Part shown: positions 1 through 7,392 of the stretch, piece by piece
Layout of the letters: each line of letters starts with the position of its first letter
Position numbering within the stretch: position 1 is the stretch's first letter
From: an uncultured Bacilli bacterium
Lineage (GTDB): Bacteria; Bacillota_I; Bacilli_A; RFN20; CAG-826
Direction of reading: 5' to 3'
DNA: 64,000 nucleotides
Assembly: GCA_944350425.1 (NCBI GenBank)
Contig: CALVOX010000002.1
Coordinates: 1-64,000, forward strand
The notes under the pieces: model-generated
The model's database searches: none
Seen by the model: the letters and a program-made list of their open reading frames with translations, nothing else
What the model was told of the DNA's origin: nothing
Translations under genes and position numbers: made by a program

Positions 1-1
1 A

Positions 2-58
2 TCATTCAGAAAAGAATTTAAATATTTACCTATGGTGCTGGTTTAAAAAATGTGTGCA
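2..58 (+). CDS. C-terminal tail of an unidentified protein (cut by window edge)
   Basis: An open frame enters from the left edge and ends at a stop after 18 codons, reading SFRKEFKYLPMVLV at its end. It could be the end of an insertion-sequence transposase: shortly after it, 51-74 read in reverse (TGTTACCCC...) and 82-105 read forward (TGTACCCC...) resemble imperfect insertion-sequence ends. Eighteen codons cannot settle the family. A good terminator-like hairpin follows on the same strand at 85-127, which supports a real gene ending here. Confidence 0.3.
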
Positions 59-84
59 ACATTTTGGGGTAACATCAGAAGTGT

Positions 85-127
85 ACCCCTTTTACTGGAC
101 AAACTTAGTTTAGTGAAAGGGGTTTTT
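85..127 (+). terminator. Rho-independent terminator-like hairpin
   Basis: ACCCCTTTTACT (85-96) pairs with AGTGAAAGGGGT (112-123) with one G-T wobble, leaving a 15-base loop, and a TTTTT run follows (123-127). The T-run is on the + side, so it would end the gene entering from the left edge. The MFS gene arriving from the right on the - strand gets no T-tract from it. Confidence 0.65.
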
Positions 128-231
128 AATAACTAAAAATTCAAAGTTAAAATATTATCTAATCAATAATATTGTTATGAAACTACTTGTAATGTTCAAA
201 AAAAGAAATATTTATAAAAAGTAATTAAAAA

Positions 232-1479
232 CTAATATTTATTAGTTTTAAGTTTTAAAATATCACCTTTATGATGCTTAATCTTAAAGTTGATTCCTTC
301 ATTTCCAAATACTAAAAGTAAGAAGAAAGCAATTATAAAATAAGGAAGATAACTAAAAGATGTAGCTTTTGCGATAAATCCAAAAGCTGGAGCAATAATA
401 AAATTAGAAATATAGGCAAAAGACATCTGAATTCCCATTACGTTTTGGGAATATTTTACACTAAATCTATTTGGAGTATCTTTAATAATTCCTGGATAAA
501 TTGGAGCACATCCAAGTCCTATTAAAACAACACTTATCGGTAAAACAATAATTGATATTCTTACATTTATTGTAAGTAAAATGATACCAATAGCAATAAT
601 AGCCTCACCAATTCGAATCATATTTTTTTCTTTTATTTTTAAAGATAATAATCCAGAAACAAATCTTCCAATTGTAATACCTAAATAAAAGAATGATCCC
701 CGCTTAGCGGCTTCAGCTTCACTTACTAAAGCACTTCCATCAGGATTAGTTAAACCAAAATGAACATAGGAAGAAAACCACATTCCAGTTAAAGATTCAA
801 CCGCGGTATAAGCTAAAAAACCAAATAAAGCAAATAATATTCCTCTTATTCTAAAAGTATCAAAAACTGAAATATCTGCTTTTTCTTCTTTTTTATCTTC
901 TTTTACTTCTCTTTTAGCAAATATAATTTCACATCTTTTATATAATGGAATAGATAAAAGAGAGATTATAAGTATTGAAAATTGAATAATTGCAAGAACT
1001 AAGCCACCTTTTCTCCAACCATTTATATCATTATTTAAAAAATAAGAAATAATTAATGGGGAAATTGTTGCTCCTACACCCCAGAATGAATGTAACCAGT
1101 TCATATGGAGAGCCTTATAATGTAAAGCTACATAGTTATTTAAAGCAGCATCAATTGCACCACCACCTAATCCAAGAGGTACACAAGCAATAAAAAGTAA
1201 ATAGAAATTAGGCATTAAAATAAATAAGATTAAGCCTAACACTGTTAAAGAAATTGAAAGAACTAATGTACCACTTGTCTTTATCTTTCTTATTATATAA
1301 ACAGAAAAGAAAGAAGAAATAATTGTGCATAAAGAAACGGCTGATGTAATAAAGCCTTGAAAAGATTCGTCTATATTTAAAGAAGTCGAAATTGCAGGCC
1401 AAGCAGTTCCAATTAATGAATCTGGTAAACCAAGTGAAATAAATACTAGATAAATAACAATTAATAATATCGTTGTCAT
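232..1479 (-). CDS. MFS transporter, FHS-like (12 TM)
   Basis: Major facilitator permease of 415 residues with about 12 hydrophobic helices and a charged central loop (residues ~190-205), as in a 6+6 fold. The opening LGLPDSLIGTAWP and the stretch GGGAIDAALNNY followed by NWLHSFWGVGA resemble the fucose/glucose (FHS) branch of MFS, so a sugar or small organic solute driven by H+ is likely. The substrate cannot be read from sequence. The gene stands alone with its own promoter (1538-1565). Oddly, the only good Shine-Dalgarno (GGAGG, 1515-1520) lies about 35 bases before this ATG, with an in-frame stop between, so the true start or initiation mode is uncertain. Confidence 0.75.
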   Translation of the reverse strand: MTTILLIVIYLVFISLGLPDSLIGTAWPAISTSLNIDESFQGFITSAVSLCTIISSFFSVYIIRKIKTSGTLVLSISLTVLGLILFILMPNFYLLFIACVPLGLGGGAIDAALNNYVALHYKALHMNWLHSFWGVGATISPLIISYFLNNDINGWRKGGLVLAIIQFSILIISLLSIPLYKRCEIIFAKREVKEDKKEEKADISVFDTFRIRGILFALFGFLAYTAVESLTGMWFSSYVHFGLTNPDGSALVSEAEAAKRGSFFYLGITIGRFVSGLLSLKIKEKNMIRIGEAIIAIGIILLTINVRISIIVLPISVVLIGLGCAPIYPGIIKDTPNRFSVKYSQNVMGIQMSFAYISNFIIAPAFGFIAKATSFSYLPYFIIAFFLLLVFGNEGINFKIKHHKGDILKLKTNKY

Positions 1480-1537
1480 AGAAATATCAACTTAAATCTT
1501 TAATTAATATAAAAGCCTCCAAATCAAACAAAATAAT

Positions 1538-1565
1538 ATTATAAATTGTTAATTTTTGGATTCAA
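1538..1565 (-). promoter_or_regulatory. Sigma-A-type promoter of the MFS gene
   Basis: Reading the - strand, TTGAAT (1565-1560) and TATAAT (1543-1538) are separated by 16 bases. A GGAGG at 1520-1515 lies inside the predicted leader. Confidence 0.5.
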
Positions 1566-1673
1566 TTAAAATTTAAAATAAGACGAAATAAATTAACTAT
1601 TTATAATTTTTCTAATAATTTTTAAAAATTTAACCCTCAAATTTTACGATAATAATGCAATAAATTTATATTC

Positions 1674-1738
1674 TTTACAATTTCTTAACATTCATTTACT
1701 TTTATGTGATATATCTTTATTTTCTGGATTTTTATAAT
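1674..1738 (+). promoter_or_regulatory. Pho-box-like repeats and -10 element of pstS
   Basis: Four TTAACA-like hexamers are spaced exactly 11 bases apart: TTTACA (1674), TTAACA (1685), TTACTT (1696) and TGATAT (1707). This is the arrangement bound by PhoP-family regulators in Bacillus. A consensus -10, TATAAT, follows at 1733-1738, about 40 bases before the pstS ATG. The operon encodes its own PhoP-like regulator at 6709-7392, so autoregulated phosphate-starvation induction is the natural reading. Binding is inferred. Confidence 0.65.
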
Positions 1739-1778
1739 AACGCCGTAAATTTTAATTACGAGGTTAAAAAAGAAATTT

Positions 1779-2744
1779 ATGAAAAAGAATTTATTAGTTG
1801 TTGCTCTTATTGGAGCAGGTATGATGTTAGCTTCTTGTGGTGGAAATACTACATCAGGTTTTGATACATCAAAAAATATTTCTCTTTATTCAAGAGAAGC
1901 AGGTAGCGGTACAAGAGAATGCTTCTTCGAAGGTATTGGTTATAGTGATGTTGCAAAAGAAGACTTATGGAACGAAGGTGTTAACCCAGCAAAACCTACA
2001 TCAAATGCTGATATGATGTCAAAAATTGCTGCTGATGAATACGGCATCGGTTACTGTTCATTAGACGGCTTAGAAGGAAATACAGATGTTAAAGCATTAA
2101 CATTCAAAGGTGTTGAAGCTTCAACAAAAACAGTTGTTGATGGTTCTTATGAATTAAATAGAAACTTCAACTATGTTATTAGAGATTATAGCGCTGATAC
2201 TTCAGCAGATGCTCAAAATAGAAGTGATGTTGCTCATGCTTTCCTTGAATTCATGGAAACAAGTGAAGGTAAAAACGCTATTCAATCTGCAGGTGGTATC
2301 TTAGAATCAACTGCTTCTTCCTCTACATTAGATGACTTAATTGCTAAATACCCTGTCTTAAGTGGAAGTGAAACTGTTGAAATTAGAACATGTGGTTCTA
2401 CTTCAGTTGAAAAAGTTGTTACTGCCTTAATTGATAAATTCCTTGGTGCAATTCCAAACAAAAACATTACAATTCCTATGAACCAAACAGGTTCTGGTGA
2501 TGCTGTTCCAGGTGTTACTGAAGGTAAAAATGGTGTTATTTCTGATTTAGGTTTCCTTTCAAGAGAAATCAAAGATGATGAACTTGCACTTTTAAGCGAA
2601 AACAATGTCCATGGTATTATGTGTAAAGATGCTGTTGTTGCTATTGTTAATGCTCAAAATACTGCAATTAGTGATGCTACACCAGAAACTTTAGCTTCAA
2701 TCTACAAAGGCGAAATCACAACTTGGGCTGAATTAGCTGAATAA
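1779..2744 (+). CDS. pstS: PstS-like phosphate-binding lipoprotein, apparently circularly permuted
   Basis: Extracytoplasmic phosphate-binding subunit of the Pst ABC importer, 321 residues. A lipoprotein signal ends in LASC (lipidated Cys20). The two halves of the family are in reversed order. Residues ~35-175 match the canonical second half, starting with SREAGSGTR (38-46; Arg, Ser, Gly and Thr of the anion pocket). Residues ~200-320 match the canonical first half: GSTSV (206-210), TGSGDAV (237-243), GFLSRE (258-263), VVAIVN (286-291) and YKGEITTW (309-316). A Ser/Thr-rich linker (~175-200) joins the old C-terminus to the old N-terminus. It is one uninterrupted frame preceded by GAGG 15 bases upstream, first in pstSCAB-phoU. 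The family assignment is firm; the permutation is read from motif order. Confidence 0.9.
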   Translation: MKKNLLVVALIGAGMMLASCGGNTTSGFDTSKNISLYSREAGSGTRECFFEGIGYSDVAKEDLWNEGVNPAKPTSNADMMSKIAADEYGIGYCSLDGLEGNTDVKALTFKGVEASTKTVVDGSYELNRNFNYVIRDYSADTSADAQNRSDVAHAFLEFMETSEGKNAIQSAGGILESTASSSTLDDLIAKYPVLSGSETVEIRTCGSTSVEKVVTALIDKFLGAIPNKNITIPMNQTGSGDAVPGVTEGKNGVISDLGFLSREIKDDELALLSENNVHGIMCKDAVVAIVNAQNTAISDATPETLASIYKGEITTWAELAE

Positions 2745-2777
2745 TTTATAAATATATTTATTTAAAACTCCTAAATA

Positions 2778-2815
2778 TTTTTTGACCCAGATGTATTGCA
2801 TTTGGGTCAAAAAAA
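2778..2815 (+). other. Stem-loop between pstS and pstC
   Basis: A 16-base arm containing TTGACCCAGATG (2778-2793) pairs with CATTTGGGTCAA and its A-run (2799-2814), with one wobble and a 5-base loop. No T-tract follows on the + strand, so it is better read as an mRNA 3'-end stabiliser or processing hairpin than as a full terminator. It would let the binding protein outnumber the permease. Confidence 0.6.
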
Positions 2816-2828
2816 TTACTTCAAAATG

Positions 2829-2856
2829 TTAAGCAAAAGTTAACAATGTAAATTAA
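2829..2856 (+). promoter_or_regulatory. Second Pho-box-like repeat before pstC
   Basis: TTAAGC (2829), TTAACA (2840) and AATTAA (2851) repeat at 11-base spacing, 30-58 bases before the pstC ATG. It is a weaker match than the array before pstS. It could give pstC an internal phosphate-responsive promoter downstream of the pstS stem-loop. Confidence 0.4.
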
Positions 2857-2886
2857 ATTAATAAAAATGTAAATAATACTTCGGTT

Positions 2887-3903
2887 ATGGAAAATCAATT
2901 ATCTAGAAATAAATTAGATAATAAAAATAAAAGAAAAATTGTTGGTGATAAGATACTACATGCTATCTTATTCTTTTTGCTACTTCTAGCTTCTTCAATT
3001 ATTATTATTTCGGTTGTTTTTATTATCATCAAAGGTGTCCAACCATTTATTTATAACTATGGAACAGATGGAGAAATCTTAAAACAAGATATCATTGCTT
3101 TCTTTACTTCTTCAAGATGGACTTATAATGGAATGGGTGGGGTACCTTTTTTAGTTTTAACAACTTTATATGTTGTTTTACTCTCTTTAATTATTAGTGT
3201 TCCAACTTCTATTTTTGCTGCATTATTTATAGCTAAAATTGCTCCAAAAGGCTTATCTTTAGTTATTAGAAGCGCTGTTGACTTATTAGCTTCTATTCCT
3301 TCAGTTATTTTTGGTCTTTTTGGTATGGGTATAATTTGTCCAATGGTAAGAGAAATTGCAGAGGCTTTTGGTACTCAAACTTATGGCGGTTCTTCTATTT
3401 TAAGTGCAGCAATAGTTATTGCAATTATGTCGATTCCAACAATTACTACCTTATCGATAAGTGCAATAAATGCTGTTCCTCAATCTCAAATTAATGGCTC
3501 CTTAGCTTTAGGAGCTTCAAAAGCTCAAACAAACTTAAAAGTTATCTTAAAAGGTGCAAAATCTGGTATTTTTGCTGGAATTATTTTAGGTATTGGTAGA
3601 GCTTTAGGTGAAGCTACAGCTATTCAAATGGTTATTGGTAATACTAGTGAAGGTTCCGGATTCTATAATATCTTTATGCCAGGATCAACTATTGCCTCTT
3701 CTATGTTAAGTGGTATTGGAGAAGCAAGCGGTTTAGGCTATGATGTTAGATTTTCATTAGGTATCGTCTTAATGTTAATCATTATTATTACTAATTTAAT
3801 TTTAAATGCGATTAAAAATTACAACAAAGATAAACAAAAAAATGGCTTAATCAAAAGATTTTTAGACCATTTTAGGAAGGTAAATGACTATGTCCAAAAA
3901 TAA
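2887..3903 (+). CDS. pstC: Phosphate ABC transporter permease PstC
   Basis: Inner-membrane permease of the phosphate importer, 338 residues. A first helix lies near residues 26-50, then a short external loop and five more helices. The binding-protein-dependent permease signature is clear: the cytoplasmic EAA loop reads [18 protein letters not shown], and IPSVIFGLFG is typical of PstC/PstA. The charged C-terminal tail after the last helix is somewhat long. The end overlaps pstA by 20 bases, indicating translational coupling. It pairs with PstA and PstB encoded downstream. Confidence 0.93.
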   Translation: MENQLSRNKLDNKNKRKIVGDKILHAILFFLLLLASSIIIISVVFIIIKGVQPFIYNYGTDGEILKQDIIAFFTSSRWTYNGMGGVPFLVLTTLYVVLLSLIISVPTSIFAALFIAKIAPKGLSLVIRSAVDLLASIPSVIFGLFGMGIICPMVREIAEAFGTQTYGGSSILSAAIVIAIMSIPTITTLSISAINAVPQSQINGSLALGASKAQTNLKVILKGAKSGIFAGIILGIGRALGEATAIQMVIGNTSEGSGFYNIFMPGSTIASSMLSGIGEASGLGYDVRFSLGIVLMLIIIITNLILNAIKNYNKDKQKNGLIKRFLDHFRKVNDYVQK

Positions 3904-5203
3904 AAATAATAAGTCTATTTCTTTAAGTGATATAGTTTCAAGAAACATTAAAAATAGAAGATTTAAAGACTATTTTACTAATGGTATTACATCTATTTTC
4001 TCATTTTTATGTGTCTTAATCCTAGCTCTTGTTATAGGTTATGTCTTGATTGAAGGCTCTCCTTATTTAACTGCTAATTTTATTTCAACAAATTATGCAC
4101 AATCTTCAGTTACATTAAAAACTGATAGTGAGTTTGTTTTAGATGAAAATAGAGATTATTCTGATTTAATGCGTTATGAAGATACGGTTTATAGCGATAA
4201 ATGGGGTATAGGAATTAAAACTAAGAAAGATAATGATCAAAATGATATTTATTATATTTCAGAAATAAGTGTTAATTCTCCATTTAATGATGAAATCATT
4301 AGAGCTGATGATAAATCGATCTTTCAAATCACACCTGATTTCTATATCAATTACATCACCGTTAAAACAAGCGATGGAATGTATATTACTGTATTTGGTA
4401 ATGATGAAGGCGGAGCTGAAGCAATAGTTTCTACTTTAGAGCAAGGTATTGCAATTCAAGATAGTGATTTTAAAACTCTTGGTGGTGGAATTAGGTCTTC
4501 ATTAATTACAACGGTTATTTTAATTCTATTTACAATTATATTCTCATTACCTCTCGGAGTTGGTGGGGCAATTTATTTAGCATATTATGCTAAAAACACT
4601 CGATTAACTAGAATTTTAAGATCTTTAGTTGATATGTCTAGTGGTATTCCTTCAATTATTTTTGGTCTTGTTGGTGCTGCTATATTTATTCCTATTATGT
4701 CTTCAATGACTGGTGCGGTTGGAGGAAACGTTATTACAGGTTCATTAACATTAACCTTAATTTTGCTTCCTACTATTGTTAAAACAGTTGAGGAATCGAT
4801 TAAGTCAATTAACCCTTCATTAATTCAAGGTTCTTTAGCTTTAGGAGCTTCAAATTTCCAAACAATCTTTAAAATCATTATTCCAAATTCTTTAGATGGT
4901 ATTTTAAATGCCGCTATCTTATCTATTGGTAGAGCAATCGGAGAAAGTGCTGCATTAGTTTTTGCAATGGGTACTTTAATTACAGCTGCCCCATCATTAA
5001 CCTCTTCAAACACTTCTTTGGCTGTTCATATTTGGTATATTTTAAGCGGTGAACATCCAGCATATGGACAAGCTTGTGCTATCTCAATCATGATTTTGTG
5101 CGTGGTTTTAGTATTATCGATTATTTCTAAAGTCATACCAATTTTATTAAACAAAAGAAAGACAAAAGGAGTTAAACAAAATGTTAAACCTATTCAAAAA
5201 TAA
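3884..5203 (+). CDS. pstA: Phosphate ABC transporter permease PstA with an extracytoplasmic insertion
   Basis: Second permease of the Pst importer, 439 residues where the family is usually ~280-300. TM1 is near 36-57. TM2 starts near 205, followed by the usual core with [10 protein letters not shown] and the EAA loop [18 protein letters not shown]. The extra length is a ~120-residue soluble segment (~75-197) between TM1 and TM2, on the outside by topology. Its middle (WGIGI near 107-111, EISVNSPF near 127-134, then II-x-ADDKSI) resembles a degenerate PDZ fold, an uncertain call. Start: AGGAAGG lies 6 bases before this ATG; a second ATG six bases on is possible. It overlaps pstB by 23 bases. 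Confidence 0.92.
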   Translation: MTMSKNKNNKSISLSDIVSRNIKNRRFKDYFTNGITSIFSFLCVLILALVIGYVLIEGSPYLTANFISTNYAQSSVTLKTDSEFVLDENRDYSDLMRYEDTVYSDKWGIGIKTKKDNDQNDIYYISEISVNSPFNDEIIRADDKSIFQITPDFYINYITVKTSDGMYITVFGNDEGGAEAIVSTLEQGIAIQDSDFKTLGGGIRSSLITTVILILFTIIFSLPLGVGGAIYLAYYAKNTRLTRILRSLVDMSSGIPSIIFGLVGAAIFIPIMSSMTGAVGGNVITGSLTLTLILLPTIVKTVEESIKSINPSLIQGSLALGASNFQTIFKIIIPNSLDGILNAAILSIGRAIGESAALVFAMGTLITAAPSLTSSNTSLAVHIWYILSGEHPAYGQACAISIMILCVVLVLSIISKVIPILLNKRKTKGVKQNVKPIQK

Positions 5204-6038
5204 GAAGAAAGAAAATAATACTTCTTTAAATAATGAGATGATAAGTAATGATAAATTACCTTATTCTAAGGAATATACTAATGAACAAGTAATGTTTGAA
5301 GTTAAAGACTTTAATTTCTATTACGATAAAAAGTCCAAATTAGCCTTGAAAGATATTAATCTTGAAATATTTAAAAATAAAGTTACTGCATTTATTGGTC
5401 CTTCTGGTTGTGGTAAATCTACCCTTTTAAGGTGTTTCGACCGTATGAATGAACTTATTCAAGATTCTTCTTATGATGGACAAATTCTATATAAAAATAA
5501 AGAAATTCATTCTTTTAATACAATTGAACTTAGATCAAAGGTAGGTATGGTCTTCCAACAACCTAACCCATTTCCAATGTCAATTTATAACAATGTTGCT
5601 TATGGCCCTAAATGCCAAGGTCTTAAAGATAAAAAAGAATTGGACAAAATTGTCTTAAATTCATTAAAAGACGTCGGTTTATATGATGAAGTTAGTGATA
5701 GATTAAATATTTCTGGGTCATCATTAAGTGGTGGTCAACAACAAAGACTTTGTATCGCTAGATGTATTGCAATGTCTCCGGATGTTATTCTAATGGATGA
5801 ACCTACTTCTGCTCTTGACCCTATTGCAACACAAAAAATTGAAGAATTAATTAAAAAACTTAAAGAAAAATATACAATTATTATCGTCACTCATAACATG
5901 CAACAAGCCGCAAGAATTTCTGATTATACTGCTTTCTTTATGCTTGGCGAACTTGTAGAATTTAATAAGACAGAAGAATTCTTTGCTCGTCCTAAAAATA
6001 AAAAGAGTGAAGATTATATCACAGGTAAATTTAGTTAA
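5181..6038 (+). CDS. pstB: Phosphate ABC transporter ATPase PstB
   Basis: Cytoplasmic ATPase that powers PstC/PstA, 285 residues. Walker A is GPSGCGKST, the Q-loop lies in QQPNPFPMS (a PstB hallmark), the ABC signature is LSGGQQQR, Walker B is [11 protein letters not shown] and the switch His is in THNMQQ. The N-terminal ~35 residues are a Lys/Asn-rich extension not found in typical PstB. AAGGAG precedes the start, which lies inside the end of pstA. PhoU follows 30 bases later. Confidence 0.95.
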   Translation: MLNLFKNKKKENNTSLNNEMISNDKLPYSKEYTNEQVMFEVKDFNFYYDKKSKLALKDINLEIFKNKVTAFIGPSGCGKSTLLRCFDRMNELIQDSSYDGQILYKNKEIHSFNTIELRSKVGMVFQQPNPFPMSIYNNVAYGPKCQGLKDKKELDKIVLNSLKDVGLYDEVSDRLNISGSSLSGGQQQRLCIARCIAMSPDVILMDEPTSALDPIATQKIEELIKKLKEKYTIIIVTHNMQQAARISDYTAFFMLGELVEFNKTEEFFARPKNKKSEDYITGKFS

Positions 6039-6068
6039 TACTTTATATAATATTGAAAGGAAATTTAT

Positions 6069-6701
6069 ATGGATATCGAAAAAACAGAATTAGAATTATT
6101 AGAAATGGCTAAATTCGTTAAAGAATCACTTCATTTTGCCTTTTCTTTCTATTTCGATAAAGATTTAAACAAAGAAAATTTCATCGATGATGCAAAAGTT
6201 AACGCTTATGAAAGAAAAATTGAAGAAGAATGTCTTCTTTCAATCCTAAAAGAAAGGCCTTTTGCTACTGATTTAAGAAAATTAACTGGTTATTTTAAAG
6301 TTGTTGAAGATTTAGAAAGACTTGGTGACCACGCAGAAGACATTGCATGGTGTACTTATTCTTTAGCTAAATTTAGAGAAAATATTAGAATTCCTAAGCT
6401 TGATTTCATGATCAATGAATGTTTAAAAATGGTAGATAATTCAATCGATGCTTTAATTAAAGGCGATGTTGCTTTAGCTAATCAAGTTATTGCAAATGAT
6501 GATTTAATTGATACAACTTACTTAGATATTTTAAATCTTCTTCCTGAACTTAAAAAAGATAAAAATCTCGACGATGAATTCATCATTTTCTATACTTTAT
6601 TAAACAAATATGTTGAAAGAATAGCAGATCATGCTTCTAACGTTGCTGAATGGGCTATTTATATCAAATCAGGATTTTATAAGGATAGAAATATAATATA
6701 A
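6069..6701 (+). CDS. phoU: Phosphate transport regulator PhoU
   Basis: All-helical PhoU protein of 210 residues made of two repeats of a three-helix bundle. Each repeat contains the metal-binding type motif: DLERLGDHAEDIA (first) and YVERIADHASNVAEW (second), with the conserved E/D-x-x-R-x-x-D-H pattern. It normally dampens Pst activity and signals phosphate sufficiency to the sensor kinase. AAAGGA sits about 10 bases before the ATG. The response-regulator gene starts 7 bases after its stop, so the transporter and its regulators are probably one transcript. Confidence 0.93.
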   Translation: MDIEKTELELLEMAKFVKESLHFAFSFYFDKDLNKENFIDDAKVNAYERKIEEECLLSILKERPFATDLRKLTGYFKVVEDLERLGDHAEDIAWCTYSLAKFRENIRIPKLDFMINECLKMVDNSIDALIKGDVALANQVIANDDLIDTTYLDILNLLPELKKDKNLDDEFIIFYTLLNKYVERIADHASNVAEWAIYIKSGFYKDRNII

Positions 6702-6708
6702 TTTAATT

Positions 6709-7392
6709 ATGAGCTATATAATTTATTCTCTTGAGGACGATAAAGAAATATCAAGAGTTATCAATATTATTTTAACTAAAAATGGCAATGAAGTCGTATC
6801 TTTTTATGATGCCACTAGTTTTTTCAAAGCTTTTGATAATATTAAACCAAACATGGTACTTCTTGATTTGATGTTACCAGATATGAGCGGGGAAGATGTT
6901 TTAAAAAGAATTAGAAGTGATTCATCAAATAAAAATATTGAAATTATAGTTATTAGTGCTAAAAATTCTATTGTATCCAAAGTTGATATGTTAGATTTAG
7001 GTGCTGATGATTATATTTCAAAACCTTTTGAAGTTTTAGAGTTAATTTCAAGAGTTAACGCTAAAAAAAGAAGACATGAAGAGGATGAAGTTTTAAAATA
7101 TAAAGACTTAGAGATTTATCCTAAGAAATTTGAAGTAAAGAAAAACGATAAATTTATTTCTTTTACTACCAATGAATTTAAGATTTTGCTTTATTTGCTC
7201 AAAAATAAAGATAGAGTTGTTTCTCGAGATGAACTTTTTAAAGCTTATTGGGGGACTACTAGAGAAGATAAGCCTTATGAATCTAGAGTAATTGATGTTC
7301 ATGTTAAGGCGATTAGAGATAAACTTTCAAGTAATAAAGATGAATATATCATCACGCTTTATGGAGAAGGCTATAGACTAAAAAATGAATAA
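6709..7392 (+). CDS. phoP: OmpR/PhoB-family response regulator (PhoP-like)
   Basis: DNA-binding response regulator of 227 residues. The receiver domain (~1-120) has acidic EDD near the start, the phospho-acceptor Asp in VLLDLMLPDM (residue ~48), a Thr/Ser switch position in IVISAKN and Lys in ISKPF. The C-terminal winged helix (~130-227) has TNEFKILLYLLKN and the recognition region SRVIDVHVKAIRDKL. Location in the pst operon and Pho-box repeats upstream of pstS make it the likely phosphate regulator; the symbol rests on that context. No strong Shine-Dalgarno is seen, so coupling to phoU is likely. It overlaps the kinase gene by 8 bases. Confidence 0.88.
   Translation: MSYIIYSLEDDKEISRVINIILTKNGNEVVSFYDATSFFKAFDNIKPNMVLLDLMLPDMSGEDVLKRIRSDSSNKNIEIIVISAKNSIVSKVDMLDLGADDYISKPFEVLELISRVNAKKRRHEEDEVLKYKDLEIYPKKFEVKKNDKFISFTTNEFKILLYLLKNKDRVVSRDELFKAYWGTTREDKPYESRVIDVHVKAIRDKLSSNKDEYIITLYGEGYRLKNE

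Noticed and set aside
2282-2605. 107-residue - strand frame inside pstS
   Set aside because: Antisense to conserved PstS motifs, without a start signal.
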